Below are positions 1-9,073 of a stretch of DNA of 64,000 nt, piece by piece. This DNA comes from Bacteroides sp. (GTDB lineage Bacteria > Bacteroidota > Bacteroidia > Bacteroidales > Muribaculaceae): positions 1-64,000 of the forward strand of contig JAAVBC010000024.1 in the NCBI GenBank assembly GCA_014803765.1. Direction: 5' to 3'. Numbering within the stretch: the stretch's first letter is position 1; each line of letters starts with the position of its first letter. A program made the translations under genes and the position numbers. Under the pieces are notes generated by a model that ran no database searches, was not told where the DNA came from, and saw nothing but the letters and a program-made list of their open reading frames with translations.

Positions 1-68
1 ACACCACCAGTCTTGCCAAGTATAAACAGAACTAACTCTGTGAGTTTCTTGCTGTCGTAATTCGTCAT
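1..68 (-). CDS. N-terminus of a gene running off the window; possibly Panacea/SocA-like (DUF4065-type) protein
   Basis: Reverse complement reads MTNYDSKKLTELVLFILGKTGGV from ATG at 68; resembles starts of Panacea-domain proteins. Only 22 codons are visible. Confidence 0.35.
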   Translation of the reverse strand, partial: MTNYDSKKLTELVLFILGKTGG

Positions 69-300
69 GGGCTTATGTCCTTATGCTTATCTAACGCAGA
101 ATGCGCAATTGCAGTTTATCTCAAGCTGCAAATATAATAATTTTTTTAAATTACAAAATTTCCGGAATATGTGTAAAATATGTAGAGTCAACTGGCAAGT
201 GCAAAATTAACAGATTCTTCGAAAGAACTCAATTTTGGGGGTTGAAAAATTTATTTTTTTTCGCGGTCTTTTCATTAATTTGATATTGTACTTTATTTAG

Positions 301-453
301 TCCTTCCTGCGTAATTTGCCTGAAATCAGTGCCTTTTGGGAAGCATTCAAACGATGGTTGAGCCGTCATCCCGACCTCAGCATTGACGAAGCCATTCACC
401 GCTACCGCGATGAGCAGAAAGCTAAGCAACGTCGCATGGGGCTAAAAGATTAA
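301..453 (+). pseudogene. C-terminal fragment of an unknown protein
   Basis: Open frame after TAG: SFLRNLPEISAFWEAFKRWLSRHPDLSIDEAIHRYRDEQKAKQRRMGLKD*, protein-like composition but no start codon; absent from the ORF track. Confidence 0.35.
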
Positions 454-531
454 TTCTATCTCCGAAAGATTGTATTTCCAGCTCTTTCGGAGAATTTAAT
501 GTGAATTAGAGTCCTCATAGTTAGATATCTA

Positions 532-562
532 TTTGCAGACATTGAAAATTTAACTAACTTTG
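532..562 (+). promoter_or_regulatory. Bacteroidetes-type promoter (TTTG-N19-TAACTTTG)
   Basis: TTTG 532-535, TAACTTTG 555-562; upstream of the split zinc-ribbon gene. Confidence 0.6.
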
Positions 563-658
563 CACTCACAGACCGCATCGCAGAAGCCCCGGTCATGGGC
601 AATTCGGGAGGGTCGGCAGACATTTATAAGCTAATTGGAATAATAGGATAATATTTAT

Positions 659-1479
659 ATGAATTGTAGATGTCCCGTATGTGGTGAATATTGCTATGGT
701 ACTACAAATTCCTTTTCCAGCGCTGGAATAAATACAGTGAACAAAGTAACAGATGGAATTGAGAATTTAAAAAACAAATAATATCGCCTACGTCATTAAT
801 TCAAGGTGTAGGCAAGGCCATTATTGATTCGGCATCAACTATAATGAATTGGGATGCTTATTATAAGTTTGAATGCGATAAATGTGGAAATAAATGGATA
901 ATAAAAGAATCTGATGCACTGGATGAATCTGATCAGTATTATCATACCCGAGAGAATCATTTTGTTAAACAAAGGGGAGAGAGATTTCTGACGATTAATC
1001 CGGATGCCAACTGTGTTTACCCTATGGATTCCTCACTTACATTACTGAGATCAGTTCCGGAGGGAGTTATACTTCCTGATAACAAATTTGAAAAAGGTGA
1101 AATATACATAAGCCATCCAGCAGACAATAGTATATTTTTCCCGTCTACATCATATCGCTATGATGTAATGAAAGACGAACTTGATGATATTGAAAGCTAT
1201 GATGAGTATCATTCCGGGAGTTATGTATCACCAAGGAGGAGGCTGACAAAATGTAACGAGACCACTGAAGTGAAAAGAATAGCAACCATAACAATTAAAG
1301 GGGTTTATCAGTTGAATGGTCCGAAACCGTTCACTCGTGTTATTGAATGTTCCCCCTCCGAAACCGGATATTATTCTCAATTGATGGGAAGTAAATCCAA
1401 GCAGGCGCAATGGATTCAAGCGAATTTCCCGGGTGCAAATGTCGGCAAGGGATTTTCAATGAGTGTAAACATCAAGTAG
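659..1479 (+). CDS. Hypothetical protein with two Cys-rich ribbon-like motifs, encoded in two frames joined at a -1 slippery site (659..775 then 775..1479)
   Basis: Frame 1: MNCRCPVCGEYCYGTTNSFSSAGINTVNKVTDGIENLKNK* (659-781). Frame -1 continues QIISPTSLIQGVGKAIIDSASTIMNWDAYYKFECDKCGNKWII... to 1479. The ORF track lists only 844..1479. Confidence 0.55.
769..775 (+). other. A_AAA_AAC slippery heptamer in zero-frame register
   Basis: Codons TTA AAA AAC AAA TAA; heptamer aligned X_XXY_YYZ, stop two codons later. Confidence 0.6.
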
Positions 1480-1524
1480 AGTCTAATATTTCGTCACTAT
1501 CTTTTAGTGATTTAACTATTGGAG

Positions 1525-1570
1525 GTGGTGACCTAACAGCGATTTTGGATGAGGTCGCCACATTTTTTTT
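1525..1570 (+). terminator. Intrinsic terminator
   Basis: gtggtgacct...aggtcgccac followed by T-run. Confidence 0.7.
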
Positions 1571-1749
1571 CATTCGATTATATTTAATGTCTGTTAAAGT
1601 TTACCTGGAAAAACCGGAGCAGACTGGGACAGCGCGCCGGAGGTCGTTGGAACACTTTTGATGCGTCGTAAGCATATGGTGACGCGCGTATTTATAGATT
1701 GATCGGGCGTAACTTCGCGGGCAAAAGATGTCTCTTTCTCATTCAATTC

Positions 1750-2910
1750 TTAATGGAGAAACTTCTGAGAGAGCCATTTGCGGACGGGAATGTCGTAGAC
1801 TTTTACACTCGCGTATGCAATGGCGATGGAGGCGATGAATATGCTGACAGCCACCCAGATATGTGTGCCTAACGGTGCGTCGGCGTGTTGTGCAGCCCAA
1901 TTCATCTGGACGTAGATCATCGGGTAATGGGTGATATAGAGAGGATATGAAATCTCGCCGAGGAATTTGCAGATGGCAGTCGTGTGTGTCCCTTTCAATT
2001 CGCTCCCGGCTCCGGCTGCCACAATTGCCGGATAAACCAGCAGAATTACGAATGCGCAGTAAACACCATTCATCCATTGATGCGTTTCGTCCCCGATGCA
2101 GGGTATCACGAGAGTCGCGGCTACAGCGAGAGAACACCATGTCATCCCTCCGCTTTTGATATTGATTCTCCACTTGCTCATCCGATATAGCAGAAGTCCG
2201 CCAAAGAAAGGATAGAGGAGGCGGCAGATACCGATATATATCTGGTCCGGGGTCAATCCGAATCCGCCGATCATTGTGTATTTCGCATACTCGCGCAAAG
2301 TCAGAAGTCCGGTGACATCAAGATTCAGAGCGAGGTCGATAGTAAGGAAGGCAGACAGGACTACGAAGACTGCAAGAAGGACTTTTCCGAATCTTCTGAC
2401 CAGCAGCGCGTAAAGGATATTAGCCACATATTCCCACATCAACGACCACTGAGCGCCATTTAGAGAATTAATCTCCTGCCAACCCCGGATATCCATTGAA
2501 GGGGGAGTCGGAAACATAATGCAGCCGAGAATCATTATCAGAAATAGTTTCCACCATGGAGTCTGCATCACGAGTTCAAAACCCGGGGCTGCCCCGAAAT
2601 AAAACCAGAACGCGCCGATAAGAGTGCCGAGCACGACCATCGGTTGCAGGCGAATCAGTCGGCGTTTAAAGAAATCCCAGGTCGTCATCCGATGCCAGCG
2701 GTCGTCGTATGCGTAGCCGATTACGAATCCCGAAAGGACGAAAAAGAAATCGACGGCGAGATAACCGTGATTGAGAATCTGATCGCGTGGAGATGAAGAA
2801 TAAGTCTCAAAGAGGTGGAATGCCACGACTATGATAGCCGCGACTCCGCGCAGCCCGTCGAGTATTTCAAATCTCGGTTTGGAGGATAGGGGATAGTAGG
2901 GAGAAGTCAT
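1750..2910 (-). CDS. Acyltransferase 3 family membrane protein
   Basis: RFEILDGLRGVAAIIVVAFHLFE... N-terminus typical of acyltransferase_3; multiple TM segments. Confidence 0.85.
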   Translation of the reverse strand: MTSPYYPLSSKPRFEILDGLRGVAAIIVVAFHLFETYSSSPRDQILNHGYLAVDFFFVLSGFVIGYAYDDRWHRMTTWDFFKRRLIRLQPMVVLGTLIGAFWFYFGAAPGFELVMQTPWWKLFLIMILGCIMFPTPPSMDIRGWQEINSLNGAQWSLMWEYVANILYALLVRRFGKVLLAVFVVLSAFLTIDLALNLDVTGLLTLREYAKYTMIGGFGLTPDQIYIGICRLLYPFFGGLLLYRMSKWRINIKSGGMTWCSLAVAATLVIPCIGDETHQWMNGVYCAFVILLVYPAIVAAGAGSELKGTHTTAICKFLGEISYPLYITHYPMIYVQMNWAAQHADAPLGTHIWVAVSIFIASIAIAYASVKVYDIPVRKWLSQKFLH

Positions 2911-3022
2911 ATTTCGGATAATCGTTTATAGGGTCAGTATATTCTGCAAATTTACTTACTTCGCTGCAAAATTACGCCTGAAATATTACACATTGTTTGC
3001 CTAAAATTTAAAATAATTGCAC

Positions 3023-3030
3023 TATATTTG
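3023..3030 (+). promoter_or_regulatory. -7 box TATATTTG
   Basis: Matches TAnnTTTG consensus; lies inside the ORF-track start of the AraC gene. Confidence 0.5.
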
Positions 3031-3034
3031 CATT

Positions 3035-4486
3035 GTGAATTCCGCTTCATTTAAATATGATGATGTATGCGTCCCTCCCGAGCGTCAGGTCGGGAAAGAC
3101 TCTCATCCCCAATGGGAGTTATCCTATATCCTTCTCGGAAAAGGGGAGCGGGAAATCGGGGATTGCCGTGTGGAGATGGAGGAGGGAGAGGTGGTCCTTA
3201 TTCCTCCTGATATTCCGCATGTCTGGATGTTTGATCCTGCACACACCGATAAAGAGGGTAACATTGCCAATATAAGTGTCTTTTTTGAATCGAAGATGCT
3301 GATGCGGATAGGCACCCTCTTTCCGGAGTATGAGGATGTGATAACGACTATCATGGAGCAGCGGGAAGCAATCAGCTACACAGGTGAGTCCCTTCTCCGG
3401 ATAAGATCCCTGCTGACAGAGATGAGGAATCTGACGGCGACGGGGAGACTCCCGATATTTCTTGAGTTACTTAGGGCCCTATCTCTGACTGACACGTGTG
3501 TGTCTGCCGGAAGCATTGACCATGCCGACAAGATAGAGCGTCGCTATGAGAAAATCCGGGTCTATTGCAGGTGTAACTATGCAAGGAATATATCGCTTGA
3601 AGAGGTGGCTCTGCATGTTGGAATGAATAAATCTGCGTTCTGCACATTCATGCGCCGTTATGCCGGAATGAGTTTCACGGAGTTGCTCAATAGCGTTCGC
3701 CTGCGTAAAGCCTCAGAGCTGCTCCTTGACACAGATCGCACGATCGCCTCCATAGCATACGATGTAGGATATTCAAATGTAGCATATTTTAATCGGTTAT
3801 TCAAAAAGAAATATAAACAGACACCCGGACAGATGCGTAAAAATATAGTAAGCCCCGAGATTCGGAGATATGTAGAGGAGCAGATTATTCCGCGTTATGA
3901 GGCATTTGATAAAGCTCATCAGGCAGATCATGTGGAGATGGTGATTAATCAGAGTCTACGTCTTGCTGACCTGAATCCGGGGATAGACAGGGATATGGCA
4001 TACGTTGTAGCTGCGTTTCATGATCTCGGACTTATCAACGGGAGGGAGAATCATCATATCGATTCTCGGAAGATTCTTGAATCAGATGAATTTTTGAAAT
4101 CGAGATTCAGCGAATCTCAGATAAGGATTATGGGAGAGGCGGTGGAAGATCATCGGGCGTCGAAAGGGAGTCGTCCGCGCAATGACTATGGGTTGATTGT
4201 AGCGGAAGCCGACCGCTTCATAGACTGCGATACGATTCTTCGACGCACAATCCAGTATGGGCTTCGTAACTATCCGGAGCTGGATAAGCCACGGCAATTT
4301 CAACGTGCCTTAGATCATTTGAAAGCGAAATATGGCAGAGGGGGATATCTTAAAATATGGATGCCCGGCAGCGAAAATGAATCGCGTCTGGAAGCCCTGC
4401 GACAGATAATCGACAATTCTTCTCTGCTGCAAGAGAAGTTAGAGCGCATATATGAAGAAGAATCGGAGGCAAACCAAGAAATTTAA
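3035..4486 (+). CDS. AraC-family regulator with N-terminal cupin, central HTH and C-terminal HD-domain extension
   Basis: HTH region EVALHVGMNKSAFCTFMRRYAG...IASIAYDVGYSNVAYFNRLFKKKYKQTPGQMRK; HD-like HADHVEMVINQSLRLADLN...VVAAFHDLGL. Start moved from TTG 3017 to GTG 3035 because of the promoter position. Confidence 0.8.
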   Translation: MNSASFKYDDVCVPPERQVGKDSHPQWELSYILLGKGEREIGDCRVEMEEGEVVLIPPDIPHVWMFDPAHTDKEGNIANISVFFESKMLMRIGTLFPEYEDVITTIMEQREAISYTGESLLRIRSLLTEMRNLTATGRLPIFLELLRALSLTDTCVSAGSIDHADKIERRYEKIRVYCRCNYARNISLEEVALHVGMNKSAFCTFMRRYAGMSFTELLNSVRLRKASELLLDTDRTIASIAYDVGYSNVAYFNRLFKKKYKQTPGQMRKNIVSPEIRRYVEEQIIPRYEAFDKAHQADHVEMVINQSLRLADLNPGIDRDMAYVVAAFHDLGLINGRENHHIDSRKILESDEFLKSRFSESQIRIMGEAVEDHRASKGSRPRNDYGLIVAEADRFIDCDTILRRTIQYGLRNYPELDKPRQFQRALDHLKAKYGRGGYLKIWMPGSENESRLEALRQIIDNSSLLQEKLERIYEEESEANQEI

Positions 4487-4507
4487 TAGATTATAAGATT
4501 ATAGGAA

Positions 4508-5053
4508 ATGGGATTTTATACGAGTGAAATTTTGAGCGGCGCACCGGCTGAGTTTAAGTCGGAGACGCAGAAGTTGATTTATGGTGAGCTGGAGAAGGCT
4601 GGTGTTGATTATACCCGCATTGAAAGCGATCCGGGAATATCTATGGATGATTGCCTGAATATTGATAAGGCTTTCGGAATTGAGACTGTGAAGACGATTT
4701 TGTTGACTAATCGCCAGAAAAATAAATTCTGGCTTTATGTAACTCATGCCCGCAAACCTTTTATCACCAAGGAATTCGGAGCGTCGCTTGGAATTCCCCG
4801 TGTTTCCTTCGCAGATGAGGGATTGATGATGGAAATACTCGGCACGCCCCATGGGGCTGCTACACCCTTCGGACTCTTGCGCGAGGAGGCAAAGGATGTG
4901 ACATTCGTAATGGATAAGGATGTGGCAGCGCGAGATAAGATAGTGCTGACCGACGGGGATGCCTGCGGATTCATCGCTATTTCGAATAAGGATCTCTTTA
5001 AGCTGTTAGGGAGAGAACCTATTCTAATAGAAAATCCTGCGGAAATGATATAG
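4508..5053 (+). CDS. YbaK/EbsC-family aminoacyl-tRNA deacylase (ProX/PrdX-like)
   Basis: KTILLTNRQKNKFWLYVTHARKPFITKEFGASLGIPRVSFADE...GAATPFGLL. Confidence 0.8.
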   Translation: MGFYTSEILSGAPAEFKSETQKLIYGELEKAGVDYTRIESDPGISMDDCLNIDKAFGIETVKTILLTNRQKNKFWLYVTHARKPFITKEFGASLGIPRVSFADEGLMMEILGTPHGAATPFGLLREEAKDVTFVMDKDVAARDKIVLTDGDACGFIAISNKDLFKLLGREPILIENPAEMI

Positions 5054-5115
5054 GCAGAAGCCATAAGTAAGTAATATATACACATTAATTTTCATTACTT
5101 ACTTAACAATCAAAT

Positions 5116-5173
5116 AAAATATCGCCTGCACTCCAAGAGTTAAACAAAACTATTGGAGTGCAGGCGATATTTT
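5116..5173. terminator. Bidirectional intrinsic terminator between convergent genes
   Basis: 21-bp perfect stem aaaatatcgcctgcactccaa / ttggagtgcaggcgatatttt. Confidence 0.9.
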
Positions 5174-5185
5174 ATAATGATTGAT

Positions 5186-5731
5186 TTAATCAAGGGAATG
5201 GAGTTCGCCGGTGTAGGAATCCATGACGAAGCCTTGCACGTTAACGCCGGTCGGAGGCATAAGAGGATGGCGGGCAATGAGATCGACTGTCTCGCGTACG
5301 GCAGCGTCAGTGTCATCAAAACCATGTAGCCATTCCTTGAGGTTTATGCCGCAATGTTCCATAAGAGTGATGTGCTCTTGAGGGACGCCACGTTCGCGCA
5401 TCAGATGGAGCATTTCGTTGGCATCCATGCCCTGCACCCCACACCCGGTGTGTCCGATTACCATAATTTCATTCACCCCCAATTCATAGACAGCTACCAG
5501 AAGGGAACGCATGGTGGAGTCGAATGGATTCACAATAGTTGCTCCGGCATTTTTGATAATCTTCACATCGCCGTTCTTCAGACCCAGAGCGGCAGGGAGA
5601 AGTTCGATAAGGCGCGTATCCATGCAGGTGACGATAGCAATCTTCTTATCAGGGAATTTGCTCGTCACATATTGTTCGAATCGCCGCTCCTCGACGAAAC
5701 GCTTATTGAAGTCTTTGATTTCCTGTATCAT
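5186..5731 (-). CDS. Beta-carbonic anhydrase
   Basis: AIVTCMDTRL...NAGATI...VIGHTGCG motif set. Confidence 0.9.
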   Translation of the reverse strand: MIQEIKDFNKRFVEERRFEQYVTSKFPDKKIAIVTCMDTRLIELLPAALGLKNGDVKIIKNAGATIVNPFDSTMRSLLVAVYELGVNEIMVIGHTGCGVQGMDANEMLHLMRERGVPQEHITLMEHCGINLKEWLHGFDDTDAAVRETVDLIARHPLMPPTGVNVQGFVMDSYTGELHSLD

Positions 5732-5780
5732 AATATTCTAAGGTTTTGAAGTGTAGATTAAAAATCGCTGATATAGCAGC

Positions 5781-7265
5781 TCACGCTTTCTTACGGAATC
5801 GCCCGAACAGATAGCCTGCAGCCTCATCAAGTTCCGGAAGCCGGATGATGCGGGCGGCTGCAATATAAGTGATGCACGCTATAAAAGAGCGGATGAAGAG
5901 GTCAAGTCCGGCGGAGAGACGGATTGAAGGTATAAAAGAGTTTGGAGCGGGGAGAATTGCCGAGATAAGAATAGTTGCCGCTGCCATCAGCACTGTAAGG
6001 AGGAGGAAGGGGAGAACGGGGCGCAAGAGCGCACCGACAGAGAGTCGGAGAGGTTTTGACGTGACAGGAATCAGGATTATCCACGTCAGCACAGAGGCTA
6101 CCCCCTGACCGATGATAAGGAGGGTGAGATTATGGAAAAACACTGTGGCAGCAATTGCCAGAAAAATCATAGCGTCCTTAATAAACTCACTCCGGAAGAT
6201 AGACCGTGCCATCCCCATGGCAAGCAGATAATTAGAAAAAAGACTTATATAGACAATAAAAATTCCTCTTGCGGAAAGAATCTGAAAAAGAGGTATTGCC
6301 GCATCCCATTTATCAGCGAAAAGAAGATGGAAGAGGGGTTCGGCGATGAGCACGAGCAGTATCATCGAGGGGAGGAGGATGAAGCTCGTAAAGCGCAGTG
6401 TCTTTTCAAGATAGCGATCGAAGTCCGATTTTGAATCCTGCACTTTCGATAGCAGCGGCACGAAACTCCCCGTCAGAATCTGAGAGATTGAAGCAGACCC
6501 CATCTTAGCCCACTTGTCAGCCTGGGTATAGACGCCAAGCACTGCGGGAGGATAAAAAATACCGATTACGAAATTATAAACATTAAGCGAAATAGTGTTA
6601 AGCATAGAAGAAGAAAGCACACTCATCCCGACAGCGCGCACTTTTCTGAGCGACCGGCGGCTGAATACCCATGCAGGATGCCAATCCGAAGTAAGCCAGA
6701 GTATGCCGGTCTTCACGAAAGCCATAACGACAGTCTGCCAGACGAGCGCCCATGCTCCGTAACCTTCCAAAGCCGACCAGATTCCGGCTATTCCTCCGGC
6801 GATAAGAGCGATAGTGTTGCTGACGGCTATCATCTTCACGTTCATCTCCTTCATGAGTCGGTTGACTTGCACTATTGCCAATCCATTGATAACGAAGCTG
6901 AGAAACATCACTTTCGATAACGGAATCAGCTCCTGCTGATTCTGAAAAATACGAGCAATCAAGGGAGCTCCAAGAAAGAGTAAGGCATAAAGAAGCAGGC
7001 TGACGATGGTGTTAAACCAGAACACTGTCGAATAATCCTTTTGAGTGGGATTCTTTTCGCGCAATAAGGCAGCTCCGAAGCCGGAATCAACGAGGATAGT
7101 GGCGAAAGCCTGAAAAATCAGCAGAACTCCGACAAGACCGAACTCCTTACGGGAAAGGATATTCGCGAGTACGACTCCGACGAGGGCATAGATCAATTGC
7201 GTCAGCAATCGATCTATCGTATTCCATTTCAATGTTCGGGCAGTCTGAAGTTTTAAAGGTGGCAT
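5781..7265 (-). CDS. Lipopolysaccharide/polysaccharide flippase (MOP superfamily, Wzx/WzxC-like)
   Basis: Multi-TM; KWNTIDRLLTQLIYALVGVVLANILSRKEFGLVGVLLIFQAFATILVDSGFGAALL. Confidence 0.85.
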   Translation of the reverse strand: MPPLKLQTARTLKWNTIDRLLTQLIYALVGVVLANILSRKEFGLVGVLLIFQAFATILVDSGFGAALLREKNPTQKDYSTVFWFNTIVSLLLYALLFLGAPLIARIFQNQQELIPLSKVMFLSFVINGLAIVQVNRLMKEMNVKMIAVSNTIALIAGGIAGIWSALEGYGAWALVWQTVVMAFVKTGILWLTSDWHPAWVFSRRSLRKVRAVGMSVLSSSMLNTISLNVYNFVIGIFYPPAVLGVYTQADKWAKMGSASISQILTGSFVPLLSKVQDSKSDFDRYLEKTLRFTSFILLPSMILLVLIAEPLFHLLFADKWDAAIPLFQILSARGIFIVYISLFSNYLLAMGMARSIFRSEFIKDAMIFLAIAATVFFHNLTLLIIGQGVASVLTWIILIPVTSKPLRLSVGALLRPVLPFLLLTVLMAAATILISAILPAPNSFIPSIRLSAGLDLFIRSFIACITYIAAARIIRLPELDEAAGYLFGRFRKKA

Positions 7266-7285
7266 AAAAGTAGATTAGCCTGAAA

Positions 7286-8014
7286 TTAGTCGAGAGGAAT
7301 CAATTTTCCTCCTCCGCGATGTTTAATGACGGGGTTGCCGGGATAGAGAACTCTCGTTGAGCCGAGTCCTTTGACCACTAAAGATTCAAGATTCGGACAA
7401 TATATCGCTCCTCCCCCGAATATCTTGCAGACGAGTTTCTTTGCAAAAAGATTCTCGGCATTGATTGTGCCTGTGCCGGTGATTCTGAAAATAGCATCCT
7501 GACATTCACCCTGCATGATGATAGTGCCGCGTCCGGCAGTCGATTTAGCTTCGACATGGTCAGCCTTAATAAGATTAAGATTAATCATGCCATTTCCAAT
7601 AAGAGAAGCCTCGAAGTTCTTTACATCACCCGTATGCTCGACAGTGACGTTGAAATCCGAGTAATTCGCCACTTTTTCCAAGCGATTCGAGTAGACATGT
7701 ATTGTCGGCAGATCAGTCTTTCCGACATCCTCCGTAGTGACCTGAATTGTCAGAGTCCCGTCATTGTTAGTGAAGATAAATGCATCCTCAAAATCCTTGG
7801 GGGCATTATATGTGATTTTCGCGATTGAATCCGGGGAGGTATTATAGAACACGTTGACATTATCCTGAATACGCAGGGAAGTGAACTGCTTTGTAGGAAA
7901 ACTATAAGTTTCAATCTTATCTGCAGCTGCGGCATTAAAGAATCCTGTGATGACTAATGTCATTACGAGGAGAGAGAGGAGGGGAGTGCGTAATATGAAA
8001 AATTTAGTCGTCAT
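7286..8014 (-). CDS. GIN/DUF2807 (putative auto-transporter adhesin head) domain protein
   Basis: Signal peptide then beta-helical repeats; FTSLRIQDNVNVFYNTS... typical of DUF2807. Confidence 0.7.
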   Translation of the reverse strand: MTTKFFILRTPLLSLLVMTLVITGFFNAAAADKIETYSFPTKQFTSLRIQDNVNVFYNTSPDSIAKITYNAPKDFEDAFIFTNNDGTLTIQVTTEDVGKTDLPTIHVYSNRLEKVANYSDFNVTVEHTGDVKNFEASLIGNGMINLNLIKADHVEAKSTAGRGTIIMQGECQDAIFRITGTGTINAENLFAKKLVCKIFGGGAIYCPNLESLVVKGLGSTRVLYPGNPVIKHRGGGKLIPLD

Positions 8015-8035
8015 AGTATAGTGGAATTTCTTTAT

Positions 8036-9034
8036 TTATAAAGATAACGCAGAATTCTTTGCGAGTGTTTCGCGAGTTGCCGAAATAATATCAAGTAATT
8101 CGGAAAGTTTAGTTGCGCGAAGCATCTGTATGCGGGTCTGGCGGAAATCAGGAATCCCCTTGAATAGCGGAGAAGAAGCGAGATGACGGCGAATATGCAG
8201 GATTCCGCGATATTCATCGATGCGCTCCACACTTTCATGAATCTGCCTTTCCAGCAGAGCGAACTTCTGATCCAGAGGAGTCGGAGTTACACTTCCGGTA
8301 TCGAGGAACTCACGCACTTCGCGGAAAAGCCAGGGTTGTCCGAAAGCTGCCCTTCCGATCATTATTCCATCTACATGATATTTCTCAAAAGCATCCGCCG
8401 CCTGTTGAGGGGTAGTGATATCGCCATTTCCGATTATGGGAATTTCCATACGCGGATCCTCCTTAAGTTTCCCTATGAGAGTCCAATCGGCATCTCCGTT
8501 ATACATCTGGGCGCGGGTTCTGCCGTGGACCGTAAGAGCCTTGATTCCGCAGTCCTGCAGCGCAGGTCCGAGATCAGTTATGATTTTATTTTCAGCGTCC
8601 CATCCCAGTCGCGTCTTGACTGTGACCGGGATACTCACAGCCTTGACTACCTGCCGGGTGATATCCAGAAGTTTGGGTATATCGCGCAGCATTCCGGCGC
8701 CGGCACCCTTGTGAGCCACTTTCTTCACCGGACATCCGAAATTAATATCCAGAATATCCGGCTGCGCTTCCTCAACGATTCTTGCCGCGGCTACCATCGC
8801 CTCGGCATCCCTGCCATATATCTGGATAGCGACCGGGCGTTCCTGCGGAAGCACCTTGAGTTTGCGGGTCGTAGACTTGATGTCGCGGATCAGAGCCTCG
8901 GCGGAAACAAATTCAGTGTAGACCATAGCCGCTCCTTGTTCGCGGCATATTAGGCGGAAAGACTCATCAGTGACATCCTCCATTGGAGCGAGCATCACCG
9001 GGCGATCGCCGAGATTAATATTATCAATCTTCAT
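8036..9034 (-). CDS. dusB: tRNA-dihydrouridine synthase (DusB-like)
   Basis: MLAPMEDVTDESFRLICREQGAAMVYTEFVSAEAL...DINFGCPVKKVAHKGAGAGML. Confidence 0.92.
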   Translation of the reverse strand: MKIDNINLGDRPVMLAPMEDVTDESFRLICREQGAAMVYTEFVSAEALIRDIKSTTRKLKVLPQERPVAIQIYGRDAEAMVAAARIVEEAQPDILDINFGCPVKKVAHKGAGAGMLRDIPKLLDITRQVVKAVSIPVTVKTRLGWDAENKIITDLGPALQDCGIKALTVHGRTRAQMYNGDADWTLIGKLKEDPRMEIPIIGNGDITTPQQAADAFEKYHVDGIMIGRAAFGQPWLFREVREFLDTGSVTPTPLDQKFALLERQIHESVERIDEYRGILHIRRHLASSPLFKGIPDFRQTRIQMLRATKLSELLDIISATRETLAKNSALSL

Positions 9035-9073
9035 AAGTAAGCATATCTGGCGTTAATAACGAGAAGAGAGGGG

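Noticed and set aside
1410-1661. 83-aa plus-strand ORF with CKCRQGIFNECKHQ
   Set aside because: Overlaps the end of the split gene in another frame and runs through the terminator at 1525-1570.
8183-8953. 256-aa plus-strand ORF
   Set aside because: Antisense to dusB, which is a clear conserved gene on the other strand.
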